Source: Pinguiococcus pyrenoidosus (Eukaryota; Sar; Pinguiophyceae; Pinguiochrysidales; Pinguiochrysidaceae). From it: a DNA stretch of 11,882 bases. Under the pieces are notes generated by a model. It was not told the DNA's origin, ran no database searches, and saw only the letters and a list, made by a program, of their open reading frames with translations. The stretch spans positions 1 through 11,882 of the forward strand of contig JAAMXY010000145.1 of the NCBI GenBank assembly GCA_019677205.1, read 5' to 3'. The position numbers and the translations under genes were made by a program. Positions 1-8,900 of the stretch are shown here, in pieces (within the stretch, counting starts at the first letter, position 1; every line of letters starts with the position of its first letter).

Positions 1-538
1 CCTCCTCCGCGCCGTCATCCGCGAAGAGGTCGTCGCCGCCCATGTCGTCGTCGCCGAAGAGGTCGTCTCCCATCATGTCTGACGGCCAAAGCGAGATACA
101 AGAAGGACGTCAGCCTTCGCCTCTCGCCCTCTGCCTTGCCCACTGCAGCCTTTTCCTCGGCATCCTCCAGAGGAGAATCCTCAGCATACCGTCATCCTTT
201 GCAGCTGCTGGTGCCGCCTTGGCTGCGGGCGCAGCGGCCGCGGAGGCGCTGAGCACCTTGACGCCCATGAGCGCGGCGCAGTGGAGGAACCACCGGGCGG
301 CGTGCGGGTAGGTGGTGGGGTCTGGGAGGCCTGTGTGGCAGCCAGGGCGTTCAGCATACGTATGCAAAGCGGGAGATAAGGCGGACATCACAACTGAGTT
401 CGCGTCGTTACCCTGCACCGCGCTGAAGGTCTGCTCATCGTCGCCGGAGAAGCCGTAGCCCTTGACGTAGCTGTTCTCCAGCATGTGCGCGTTGAGCTTC
501 TGCAGCCCGGCGGCAGTGCCGACATCTTGGAAAGCCAT
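1..538 (-). CDS. Translation elongation factor eEF1B beta chain (guanine-exchange subunit), 5' part, runs off the left edge
   Basis: Exons in order: 538-412, 330-190, 78-1. The introns are 411-331 (81 nt) and 189-79 (111 nt), both GT-AG and phase-consistent. The 115 residues visible begin MAFQDVGTAAGLQKLN and continue through ENSYVKGYGFSGDDEQ, SAVQG and YPHAARWFLH. This is the GST-like N-terminal domain of eEF1B beta/delta, whose usual start is MAFGDL-x-GL-LN with a later HALRWY-like motif. An Ala-rich linker (about residues 68-86) follows, then an acidic stretch with DDLF twice (94-97 and 105-108). Family members normally have one such acidic DLFG segment before the C-terminal GEF domain. 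Here the GEF domain lies beyond the window. The complex reloads eEF1A with GTP in the cytosol. The ATG at 538 is chosen because MAF is the family N-terminus; a CCAG just before it could be the acceptor of a 5'UTR intron. Confidence 0.88.
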
Positions 539-741
539 CTGGAGCGCAGCAACGCGACTCGACGCGGACTCCTCAACTGCTACTACGGCGTTTAAGCAAC
601 TGACGGCGGAGATTCGCCTTCTCTGTCTGCGGCGGACAGAAGTAGATCCTTTGGTGCTGGCCACGCCGCGCGACACGCCGCGCGACACCGATGAGCGGAA
701 AGACGGAAGCAGGACCGCAGGAACGAAAGGGATGTGGATGC
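539..741 (-). promoter_or_regulatory. Short spacer between two head-to-tail minus-strand genes, with a 12-nt direct repeat
   Basis: Only 203 nt separate the inferred stop of the upstream gene (742) from the eEF1B ATG (538), so this stretch should hold both the 3' end of one gene and the promoter and 5'UTR of the other. The only internal structure I see is a perfect 12-nt direct repeat, ACGCCGCGCGAC twice, at 663-686. No TATA box or poly(A) signal is evident. The regulatory role is inferred from position only. Confidence 0.35.
663..686. repeat. Two perfect copies of a 12-nt GC-rich unit
   Basis: The unit ACGCCGCGCGAC occurs twice in tandem, about 125-150 nt upstream of the eEF1B start codon. 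It could be a promoter element or simply slippage. Confidence 0.75.
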
Positions 742-1976
742 TCAGAGGGATGGTGGACCCCACAGGAGCTCCTTGAGGAACTGCTCGGTTTCTGGCCACT
801 CTGCGTCCACGAGACCGATGAGGGCGCCTTGGCGGAAATTGGGCGCGGGAGAAACCGGTGGGTTAGGTAGGCTTTCTTGTGGCGAAAGGCCCGAGCATCG
901 ATACCTGTGAAGTGCCATCTTCGCAGCACGCCATAGTGCGTGATGAGCGTCTTTCGACTCATCTTAACTGCTACCGATTGGACCTAAGCGTATGAAGCTG
1001 TTGTGTCAGGCGATGCCACACTGGGACCTTGGAAGGGAAAACACACAAAGAAACACAAACACGCACAGCCAAAGCCAAAGCCAAAGCCATAGCAACAACC
1101 ACCAGCACAAGCACGAACCTGGGAACAGGACGAGCATTGGGGGTAGAAGCGCTGCGTGACCCGCCATCTCAACACTCGTCGCCAGAGCTGCTGGTTCGCC
1201 GCCGCCGCCACAAACCTCGGAGGCATGTGGTCTGCGACGAAAGGCCCCTTCTGCGTGCCACAAGAGTGGCATCCTAAGACAAGGGAGCAGCCGTCATTCA
1301 TCATCTTGACACTTCTTCCCTCCCTTCCCGCCAGCAGCACCTTCCGCACCTAGTGTCTTTCCAAGATGCGCGATCACTGCCCTCTGCTCCGACGTCGCAT
1401 ACTCCATCGTCGCCGGCAGAGACGCCGCAATGGAGCTGAAGGCTCCAGGGTGCGCCACGTCGCTGGGTGAGAACACCTGGGTCATTCGGGCCCCAAACGT
1501 CAGCCGTCTTCGGTACGCGCGAGCAGCCAGCAAGAGCCAGAAGGCATCTCGTGCACCTTGAAGCCACCGAGAAGTCCTCGGAAGCCCTGCGCACTGGGCA
1601 GGAAGCAGCCAGGAGAGCCGATGCACAAGACGTGTGTCACGAGGCCCAACACTGCGATGCGAAGGCCATTGAAGTTTGCATAGCCTTCCTGACTGCCAAG
1701 ACGCCGGCGGAGTCTGGCTTGTTGACCTCCGCACAGCGCCTCCACGGCCTTGGCCCCCTCCGCAGCCGCCAGAGATGCCAGCACAATGGTCGTGAGACCC
1801 ACGAATTGCGGCAGCAGCGGCGTCGACGTGCCGATCTGACACACGCGTTGGATGCTCTGGGAGAAGATCGCCACGCCGGTGTAGCAAGCGCAGCCTGCGC
1901 AGGCTCGGAGCCCATTCTTGAGCCACTCGCCCAGCACCTTGCCTTTACTCGCTCGACTCACGCCAGATGGGATCAT
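742..1976 (-). CDS. Uncharacterised membrane protein with a CxxC...DHxPP...CxxC zinc/HNH-like core
   Basis: Exons in order: 1976-1557, 1476-1350, 1273-1119, 983-905, 827-742. Introns are 80, 76, 135 and 77 nt, all GT-AG, each with G before and after. Phases fit and give 288 aa ending at the stop 744-742. Hydrophobic segments lie near residues 26-40, 58-74 and 104-124, with a weaker one at 259-270. A middle region (141-182) has FSPSDVAHPGAFSS. It leads to the core: CHSCG (C184, C187), ADHMPP (D197-P201) and QRFYPQCSSCSQ (C229, C232). Two CxxC knuckles around a DH pair recall treble-clef/HNH folds, so Zn binding is inferred. I have seen similar cores in predicted proteins of algae and alveolates but know no function. 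The intron ending at 984 is preferred to an acceptor at 1028 because it continues the protein as CSQVQ and joins two further in-frame exons. It is divergent from the GNAT gene. I am confident that it is a gene, less so of its last two exons, and give no function. Confidence 0.75.
1067..1084. repeat. Three tandem AGCCAA units in an intron
   Basis: AGCCAA occurs three times, then AGCCAT. On the coding (minus) strand it reads as a T/G-rich tract inside the 135-nt intron 1118-984, next to other pyrimidine-rich sequence. It is probably incidental. Confidence 0.7.
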
Positions 1977-2110
1977 TTTCTGCGGCGCTGTGCGGAAAGA
2001 TCCGCGGCGGATCTCCTAAGTGCGCTTGTATCAGCTTTACTTGGGCGAAGTCTCACATGACAGTCTTGTGACATTGCCGGAAGAGAGCCGCCGTGTCGAA
2101 GGCGGCGCAG
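1977..2110. promoter_or_regulatory. 134-bp bidirectional promoter region between divergent genes
   Basis: The minus-strand ATG (1976) and the plus-strand GNAT ATG (2111) are divergent and only 134 bp apart, so both 5'UTRs and promoters must share this stretch unless an upstream exon exists. It has no TATA-like box. It holds a perfect 17-nt palindrome at 1998-2014 (listed separately). The shared-promoter reading is inferred from geometry. Confidence 0.55.
1998..2014. promoter_or_regulatory. Perfect 17-nt palindrome (8-nt arms, 1-nt centre)
   Basis: AGATCCGC-G-GCGGATCT reads the same on both strands apart from the central base. It sits about 22 nt upstream of the minus-strand ATG and 97 nt upstream of the plus-strand ATG. 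A symmetric site in a two-way promoter would suit a dimeric regulator. The palindrome is seen directly; its role is a guess. Confidence 0.5.
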
Positions 2111-3329
2111 ATGGCGTCGTGTTACGGCGTGAGTGGCGTTTTGGGCGATGGCAAGAAGGGCATCGAGGTGCTGGAGTACCTGCCTCTGCAAGTGCGCCTG
2201 AAGGACGGCTCTCTGGCGCAGTGCGACTTCTTCCAAACTGCGGACGACATCGAGAGAGGCGCCGAATTGCTGAACGACATCCTGGACGACGGCTTGTACT
2301 GGCCATACTGGCACGCCTTCGGCTCGCAGGAAGAATTCCAGAGCTATTTCCTTAGCGACACCGCTGTGCGGCTCCGAGAGGTACGTGGTCCCTGCGTTGA
2401 ACGAGCTTTTCACGCCTGAAGACGCGCGCAAAACGCCCCAGGTGCACGTGGTGGATGGAGAGAAGCGCCTCGGGGAGTTCCTGGGGGCTTTCTACGTGAA
2501 ACCAAACTTCCCAGAGCGATGTTCCCACGTGTGCAACGGCGGATTCATGGTCACCAGGTACTTCGCTTCCTGTGGTTCATGCGAAGGAAACGGGGTTTCG
2601 TGCGGAGGGAGACGAGAGAGACGGGCTGAACGGTGCATCTTGTGACTTTCCCAGGCAGGCGCGTGGCAGAGGAGTTGCTCAAGCGATGGGGAAGCTGTTC
2701 CTCCGCGTTGCCAAGGATGTGGGGTTCCGGTGGGTTCTTCAAGGGTCCTTTTGGATCCCACGGACACGCCTGAGGCCAAAGCTGCTTCGCATTAGGGCGG
2801 CGTATTTCAATCTGGTGTTTGTCACCAATCAAGCCAGCATTGCAGTTTGGAGGAAGTTGGGGTTCGTTGCGCTCGCTCGAGTTCCCAAGGTCGCCAAGCT
2901 GAAAGGCATCAACGGTGCGATTCAAGATTCTTCTCCCTTCGTTCGAGGAGAGGCTTCTTGGCAGGAGAAAGAGGAATGAACGTGTCTGCTGCGCCGTGCC
3001 TCCGAACAGGTTTCACGGATGCCATTCAATTTTACTATGATCTCACCAAGTTCGATCACCGGACGTACAAGGAGGGGCCCAATAGACATGCACGTCAGGT
3101 ACGCATGCGGAGAGGAAAGAGACATCAACGCGTTTTTCGTCGTCTTCCAGCCACAGACAAAGCCAACTTGTTGATGACAACCTTTCTGAAGGTACCGACC
3201 GGCTACGAGGATACTGGAGATCCTTGGGTGGACCGCAGATTCTTCGCAGGCCTGGCGGTTGGCGTGGCGGCCACCCTGTTGGGAGTGATGTACGGCCACC
3301 TCCTGATACCAAGGACGTCAAAAGCATGA
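2111..3329 (+). CDS. GNAT-family N-acetyltransferase, Mpr1-like, with optional C-terminal membrane tail
   Basis: Exons: 2111-2380, 2442-2557, 2655-2729, 2796-2914, 3010-3329. Introns are 61, 97, 66 and 95 nt, all GT-AG with G on both sides and phases that fit, giving 299 aa. The second intron of the GNAT core (2730-2795) has no stop and keeps frame; it is recognised because removing it restores GFRAAYFNLVFVTN. Fold landmarks: GAFYVKPNFPERCSHVCNGG (105-124); acetyl-CoA pyrophosphate-loop motif RQARGRGVAQAMG (129-141; family R/Q-x-x-G-x-G/A); FNLVFVTNQAS (158-168); LWxxLGF-like VWRKLGF (171-177); VPKVAKLKG (183-191). The order matches yeast Mpr1-type small-molecule acetyltransferases, but the substrate is unknown. 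The last exon continues into RRFFAGLAVGVAATLLGVMY, a likely membrane helix near the C-terminus. If an optional 52-nt intron (3099-3150) is spliced, translation stops at 3174 and gives 230 aa without the helix. Confidence 0.85.
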
Positions 3330-3898
3330 TGAAGCAAACCAGGCTCGTTTGTCATGTGAAGCATCGTGACCTTGGTATCCTGGGAATCCTGGGAATCCTG
3401 GGAATCCTGGGAATCCTGGGAATCGTGTGTGAGTGTCCTCGGGCTGAAGAGTTCCAGCGGAGCAGCTGAACAACTTCCGACTTCCGCTACGTTACTCTTG
3501 GCGGGAAACTCCGAGCAACTTGAAACTCGCGACTCAGCACCCAATCAAACGGCGCGAAAACCGAGCTACACCCAATGAACTGCCCGAATTCTCAAATGTT
3601 GCAGACTATTCTGCTTATTGCACCATGCATCGCGTCAATCCCTCCAAATTCAAAATGGTTTCCAAAGTTTGAGACGGCCACGGAAATTACGAACGTTTGC
3701 GGCGCCAAAGTGGACAAAATCGGCGCTTTTGAAAGGCCCAAAGCGCTCACATTGCGCTTCGCAACCTTTTCTCTGTTCCGCGAGAGACAACTGCAGCCTT
3801 TCCTTCTCTACCAAAGCTGCAGAAGTGGGCGCGACAGCCGCTGGTTTCCCCGGAAGTAGGGATCACTGCTACAGAAACTGCGGTCTTTCGAGGTGAAG
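3330..3898. other. Intergenic spacer upstream of the DRAM-like gene
   Basis: Roughly 570 nt with no convincing gene. It holds a 9-nt tandem repeat near its left end (3378-3422). The open frames here (for example 3575-3859) lack recognisable motifs and no splice site links them to the neighbouring genes. It must include the 3'UTR of the GNAT gene and the promoter of the next gene; no TATA-like element is obvious near 3899. Confidence 0.6.
3378..3422. repeat. Five perfect tandem copies of a 9-nt unit
   Basis: TCCTGGGAA occurs five times head to tail without change, followed by a partial TC. The 9-nt length keeps every frame open, which gives a repeated GILGILGIL-like peptide in one plus frame. 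No intact gene uses it. Perfect copies suggest recent expansion and likely length variation between strains. Confidence 0.9.
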
Positions 3899-5572
3899 AT
3901 GTCCGCAATGGGCCAGTTGGAGCACGGTGCCGACGCCGCCATGTGCGCAGTTCGCGCCTGCTGGCTCATGAGCGGCTGCATCGCCATCAGCTACGCCATT
4001 TGGGTCTGGGAGGTACATGTGCATCCTGGAGACTGCCTTGTTCACGCCGTCCTAAGGCCAGAAGCGCCATGAGAAGGACCTAATTGTTGCCGTCTGACGG
4101 CCCTAGGGATACCCTGCTTGGCTGCCCAGCATCTCGCAGACCTGGGTGATCCCGCCGGCGAACTACATCTCGCGCTTCATGATCGGCAACGGCTGCGACG
4201 TCTTCTTCATCTGCAACCTTTTCCTGTACAGCTTCTCCAAGAGAGACTGCGGCACCACGGTGAAGCCTGAGTTGCTACTCAGCATGGCCGGGGGGGCTAT
4301 TCTCTGCCTGTCCTGGGTGGCGGCTGTGTGCGAGAGCGACACGGCCGTGTCGTGCATGGGCAACAACGCGCTGCATACGCAGCTGGCGGAGACGTTCTTC
4401 TGGCTGTACGACCTGCGCATGCTGCTCGGAGCGTACGTCACCCTCACGCGAGAGAAGGGCGGCGTCTGGAGGAAGTGGAGCTCTGTCCTGCTCGCCGTCG
4501 TATCCGTGCTGCTCTCCGCCGTGAGGTCGTCGCCGGCGTTCCTGGACCTCTCCCACCTGGGCATCGGCAGCAACATCGTTCCCGCGGCAGAGCGGATCAA
4601 CGTCTGGATCATCACGCTCTGGACCGTCAACGAGGTGGGCATCGCCGCGACGGCCGAGAGGTTCGGCTATGGCGCCGTCGAGATGTCGTCGCAGGCCAGC
4701 GGAAAGACCGGAAACGTCGAGGTGCTTGCTTACCTGACCACGAAGCAGATGGCCAACCTGGTCGTGGCCTTCTACGTCACCCTCCTTTTTCTGTCGTCCC
4801 TGATCGGGTTGTATCTGGGGTATCTGCCCAAGGTGCCCGGCCAGTTCTGGTTCATATCCGACATGTGGACGCTTCCGCCCAACAACTGGCTCAGCCGCTG
4901 GACGGCCGTGCAAGGCGCGCACTGGGCCGGCTGGGTTCAGTACTCCCTGTATTTGGCGTCCCTGAAGAATAGTCGCGGCCCTGCGGACACCGCGAAAAGC
5001 AGGAACCTCTTCGGCCTGAGCCTGATTGCGCTCTTTGGGCTCTCGGTGGTGGGCATCTGCAGCGAGATTGAGAACCTCACCATCCACTGCGTCGGGGCGT
5101 TCTTGTACATCGGCGGGTACGACTTGTACATGCTGGTGACCATCAGGAGCGAGGCGCAGGCCTCGACCCCGAAGGAGGCCGCTCTGGAGTCCAGTAGATT
5201 GCACTTCCTGAAGTTCCTCAGAACTCGATTCGCGCTCCTCGCCTTCGGCTGCCAAGCGCTCCTTCTGTTTGACCGTCTTGGCGTTGCCTTGAAGCTTGCA
5301 GGGACCATAGGTACGCTTCCCAGCCTTGTTTGAGCGCTGCTTCTTCTTTTCGAATGGTCCTCTCATGTCGTCACGGTTCCACAGCGGCCTTGTTGGAGTG
5401 GACGGATGCGCTGTGCATCATTGCTTTCTTCTGGCTGGACGTGCAGATTCAAACCGAGGTTGTGTCCGTGGTCAACGGGGTGTATGTCTTGCCCGAAGGC
5501 CAGACGTCTTTGAATGGAAATAAATATGTGCCGCTCGTCGATCAGGATGCATCGAGCGACGTTTCCGTCTAG
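3899..5572 (+). CDS. Tandem Frag1/DRAM/Sfk1-like multi-pass membrane protein
   Basis: Exons: 3899-4012, 4107-5310, 5385-5572. Introns are 94 and 74 nt, GT-AG and phase-consistent, giving 501 aa. About 12 hydrophobic helices fall in two sets of six, near 15-37, 63-81, 94-113, 131-152, 164-178, 199-220 and then 253-278, 304-324, 339-357, 363-384, 413-437, 445-461. Each half repeats a loop motif: ISQTWVIPPANYISRF (47-62) and ISDMWTLPPNNWLSRW (288-303). This is the ISDTG-x-x-PP-like loop of the Frag1/DRAM/Sfk1 (PGAP2/CWH43-N) family. Later landmarks also repeat: FFWLYDLRML and YIGGYDLYML. The end, LLEWTDALCIIAFFWLDVQI, matches the E-W-rich last helix of DRAM proteins. DRAM members are usually single six-helix proteins of lysosomes or the secretory pathway, linked to autophagy or GPI-anchor lipid handling. 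Which applies here is unknown. The first exon is accepted because it supplies helix 1 before the conserved loop. Confidence 0.83.
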
Positions 5573-5901
5573 AGCCTTGGCATTTTGTGGAAGGAGCGAC
5601 AGAGAAAGTCTGAAGAGAGAGAAACGATCCTGTGTAAATCTACAAGGGGGTCAATGCCCCTAATCAGCATGGCCTAGCTATCGTTCTACGCTGACTAGAT
5701 GTTTTCTCTTGTCTTTCGTCTCAGTTTTGGACGCGCCCTGCATCGGGGAAAAGAGGGAAGGGGGGGGGGAATTGGGAGGAGCCCTACGTTCCGGCGGTCC
5801 TCCCTGTTAAGACTCCAAACTAGGCACATCGAGTATCGCAGCTTTACGATCATATTCTGTGCTCAACGCGCATTTCTCTCCGTGGAGCTTCGTCGCTCTG
5901 C
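5573..5901. other. Spacer between two convergent genes, with a G10 tract
   Basis: This 329-nt region lies between the stop of the DRAM-like gene (plus) and the stop of the homeodomain gene (minus), so it holds only 3'UTRs. It has a G10 run at 5760-5769. I see no canonical AATAAA signal for either gene here (one AAATAAAT lies inside the last DRAM exon near 5518). Nothing else is identified. Confidence 0.65.
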
Positions 5902-8900
5902 TCAGTCATCGGAAGGATTTCTTTTCGCCGTGTGAGCGAAGCCAACGAGAAGAGCTGCCTCCTCGAAGGACGACTCCTCTCCTGCCACGGCTTCGACCTT
6001 GTCCTTCGATGCTATGCTTCTACTTTGTCTTGATCTAGACAGCGACTCCGCCTCCTCGACTACGTGGGCCTTCTCATCGCCACTTTCCCGCACCACCTCT
6101 CTAGAAGGGGCAGCGCTAGACCCACCATGTGGTGGCTCGATCTTGCCAGCATCCACTCGCAGCTTCTTGCTTTGCTCGAATCGTACGGGAGGTAAGTGCC
6201 TCTTCGCTGTCAACCGCGGGCCGGAGCCCGGGGGGTTCAAGGCGGGTGGCAGATGCGGCCTTACAACCTGCTGCGCCGCTGCCTGGCGCGCGACCTTGGC
6301 ATAGAGCTTCTCCAGTGGCGCTTCGCCAGTTGGATTTGCCTGCTTCGGAGCGACGCCTGCGTAGGAAATCATCGACCGGATGGGAATGCCTCGCGCGCTG
6401 AGCGCCTGGATGGACTGGCTCTCGGACGAATGCTGCCCGACGCGCACGGCCTCATACAAGGACGATCGATACGCGGTCTCCGGCGTCACCATGGGCACTT
6501 GCGGCGAAGCATGGCTAACTACCGCTGCCTGGAACGGCATCGCATCGCTCACCGCTGGCAACGCCTTGGGCGGGAAGCTGCAGGTGGGCAACGCCGAGAA
6601 CATCAAAGCGGGTTCTCCCGGCGACTGCGACGAAATCCGCGGAGAGTCTCTGGCGATGTCGGCGGTGGTGAAGTGCGGCTTCTGCGCGTGCGCCTCCTGC
6701 AGCGGGATGCCGTACTTGTCTAGCTCGGTCAGCAGCAGCTTGAGCTTCGCCTTCTTCAGGCGCACCACCTCCGCGTCTCGCTTGCTCTGGACGATCTTGC
6801 GGTCTTGCAGCAGGCTTTCGTGAAACGAATAGCAGAGACGCTGCCCCGGATACGAGGCAAACACACGGGCCTGGAAATCCGCCTTTGGTGGCAAGATGGT
6901 CACGTTGGAGATCTTGGGGCGCCACGAGCGACTGAGCTCCTGATTCGACCTGGAGGACGCAGAGCACAGTAGAGGAGAGAAGGTGAGCAGCACGAAAAAG
7001 ATAGGAGAAGAGAAGCAAAGCAAAGAGAAGCAAGGAGAAGCAAGGAGAAGCAAACAAAAGCAAAGCTAAAAGGAAGTGACCATGGCGCGAGGCAGGCAAG
7101 AAGCAAGGAGACACCTACCGACACTCTGGCGGTCGTAGGATGAAGACGTCCACGAAGTCGATGCGGGTGATGGTGCCATCCTTGTCGCGAATGTCGTGGC
7201 TCCGACGACCTTCTTTGCTCTTGCGCCGGTTGTCCATGAATACCGCGCCGGTCAGCTCCGACGGCCACGCGCCGTCGCCCGCGCGTGGGAGCGTCCGAGC
7301 GTCGGGGCCGTCCTGAGACACTTCGTTCCTGCGCAGCGGTGGCGGCGACACCGACCCCGATTCGGACTTGCACGCCTGCGTCGTCTTGTCTTTGGCGCCA
7401 CTGGCGCCCACTAGATCCGTGTTGCCCGCTCGGTCCTCCTCGTAGGTACGCGGAGGTAGGGAGCCAAGCAGGCGCGCGCGCGCGATGGCCATCAGCGCGG
7501 CGTCCGAGTCGCTCTGGCGCTCCGGCGCCAACTTGGGGTTCCAATAGCAAGGCATCTCCGGCGAGACAGCGGCCGCCAATGCCGGCTGCGTGGCATTGCC
7601 ACTGACCTCTGCGTCCGAGTGTCGCATGGGCGCGTACCCTTGGCAGGCGTTCTGCGCGCCGTGAAAGTAGTCAAGCGTGTTCCTGTTGGCCAGAAGGCCG
7701 CTGTCGCGGAGCAGCACACGCCGCGCGGAGTCCAGGCTCGGGTCCAGCATCGGCGCTGGCCCAGGGCGAAGACGGTTGCTACTCTGCTCGTCGGAGCCTC
7801 TCTCGTCCTCGGCTTGCAGCGGAGGCTGCAAGGGACAAGATGACAACTGCTGCCCCAGCGTCTAAGGAGAGGTTTCGGTTATCATTCGTTTCTATCACCG
7901 CCTGGAAAGTGCTTCCCATTTTCTCTTGGCACGGAGGTTCCCAGGAGAGACACCGCGTAGGAAGAAGAAGAAGAAGAAGAAGAAGAAGGGCGGAAGAACG
8001 AGAAATCACCACGAAGAGACGAAAAGAAACTCCTACCTGTGGCGGCTTCGGGAACATCAAGCTGGTGAGAGTCTGCGCGGGATAGGCTTCCCTGTCCAGG
8101 TTTCCCAGCGTGGGCGACGGAGTGCCGGCCTGCGGCCTCCGCGTCAACTCAGACAGATCCAACATGCCCTGTTGGCGCAAGTCGGCGCTGCTCGCCATGG
8201 TCAATTCCTTGCTGGCATCCAAGTCCAGGCCCAGCGCCACGCGGAAGGCGTCGCCCAGCTTGGTGTTGAGGTCGATGGCGGTACCGCTGGACATGTCCGG
8301 CGCGCCAGGACTGGGCAGATGCAAGGTGCCGTCGCGAGTGACATGCTGGCGCAGCTGCTGCTGCTGCACCGCTTCTTCCAGCTGCCGCTGCTGCAGAACG
8401 CTTTTGTCCGCCAAGAGGCTGCTGAGCGGCAGCTTGATCACCACAGAGGCGTCGGAGGCCCGGACGGCGACGGCGGGGTTGTTTGCCACCGGGAACGACG
8501 TGCCGGGCTTCGCGGTGGCGGCGCCGGGAAGGGTGGTGGAGGTGGCGCTAGGAAAGGCGGGCGACGACAGACTCGGGAAGGGAGCATGACGCCGGCCTCT
8601 CTGCGAGGTCCAGAAGCCTTTCTTCTGGTTCTTCGCCCAAGGTTTCCAGTAGCGGCGCCTATCACCGCATCGAGCATGAACAAGGTTCTCGAAAAGGAGT
8701 CGGAAAACATGATGACAGAACTTACCGATTGTTCGTGAACCAGTTGTTGATCTGCTTGAGATCCAGGCCGGTGACGCGCACCATCTCGATCTTCTCCGCC
8801 TCGCTGGGGTACGGATGGTGCACATGGCCAGGGTTGGTCATCCAGGCCTTGAGGTACTCCACCGACGCCTGAGGAAGAAGCAGCACATCACATACTCATC

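Noticed and set aside
971-1027. Alternative last exon of the CxxC/DHxPP gene using an acceptor at 1028 and stop at 971
   Set aside because: It is in phase and gives a 252-aa protein, but the tail is unremarkable. The acceptor at 984 continues into two further phase-matched exons with a protein-like sequence. Kept only as a less likely form.
984-1349. Minus-strand 121-aa frame with a Cys/Gly/Phe-rich hydrophobic tail
   Set aside because: Its first part reads through one intron and its tail is the translated 135-nt intron (T/G-rich). Splicing recovers the CxxC/DHxPP exon instead.
2093-2110. Earlier start of the GNAT frame at 2093
   Set aside because: The codon is GTG, unlikely as a start in a nuclear gene. 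The ATG at 2111 is used.
2381-2441. Unspliced continuation of the GNAT second frame (YVVPALNELFTPEDARK)
   Set aside because: It looks protein-like, but joining it to exon 1 would need a frameshift. A 61-nt GT-AG intron restores frame exactly and gives the expected strand before GAFYVKPN.
4275-5366. Minus-strand 363-aa frame
   Set aside because: It is the shadow of the DRAM-like gene. Its composition is Arg/Gly/Pro/Glu-rich with no motif, while the plus strand has membrane helices and family motifs.
7779-8825. Minus-strand 348-aa frame spanning the homeodomain region
   Set aside because: It runs through two introns in the wrong frame for the homeodomain helix. Splicing restores NNWFTNNRRRYWKP.
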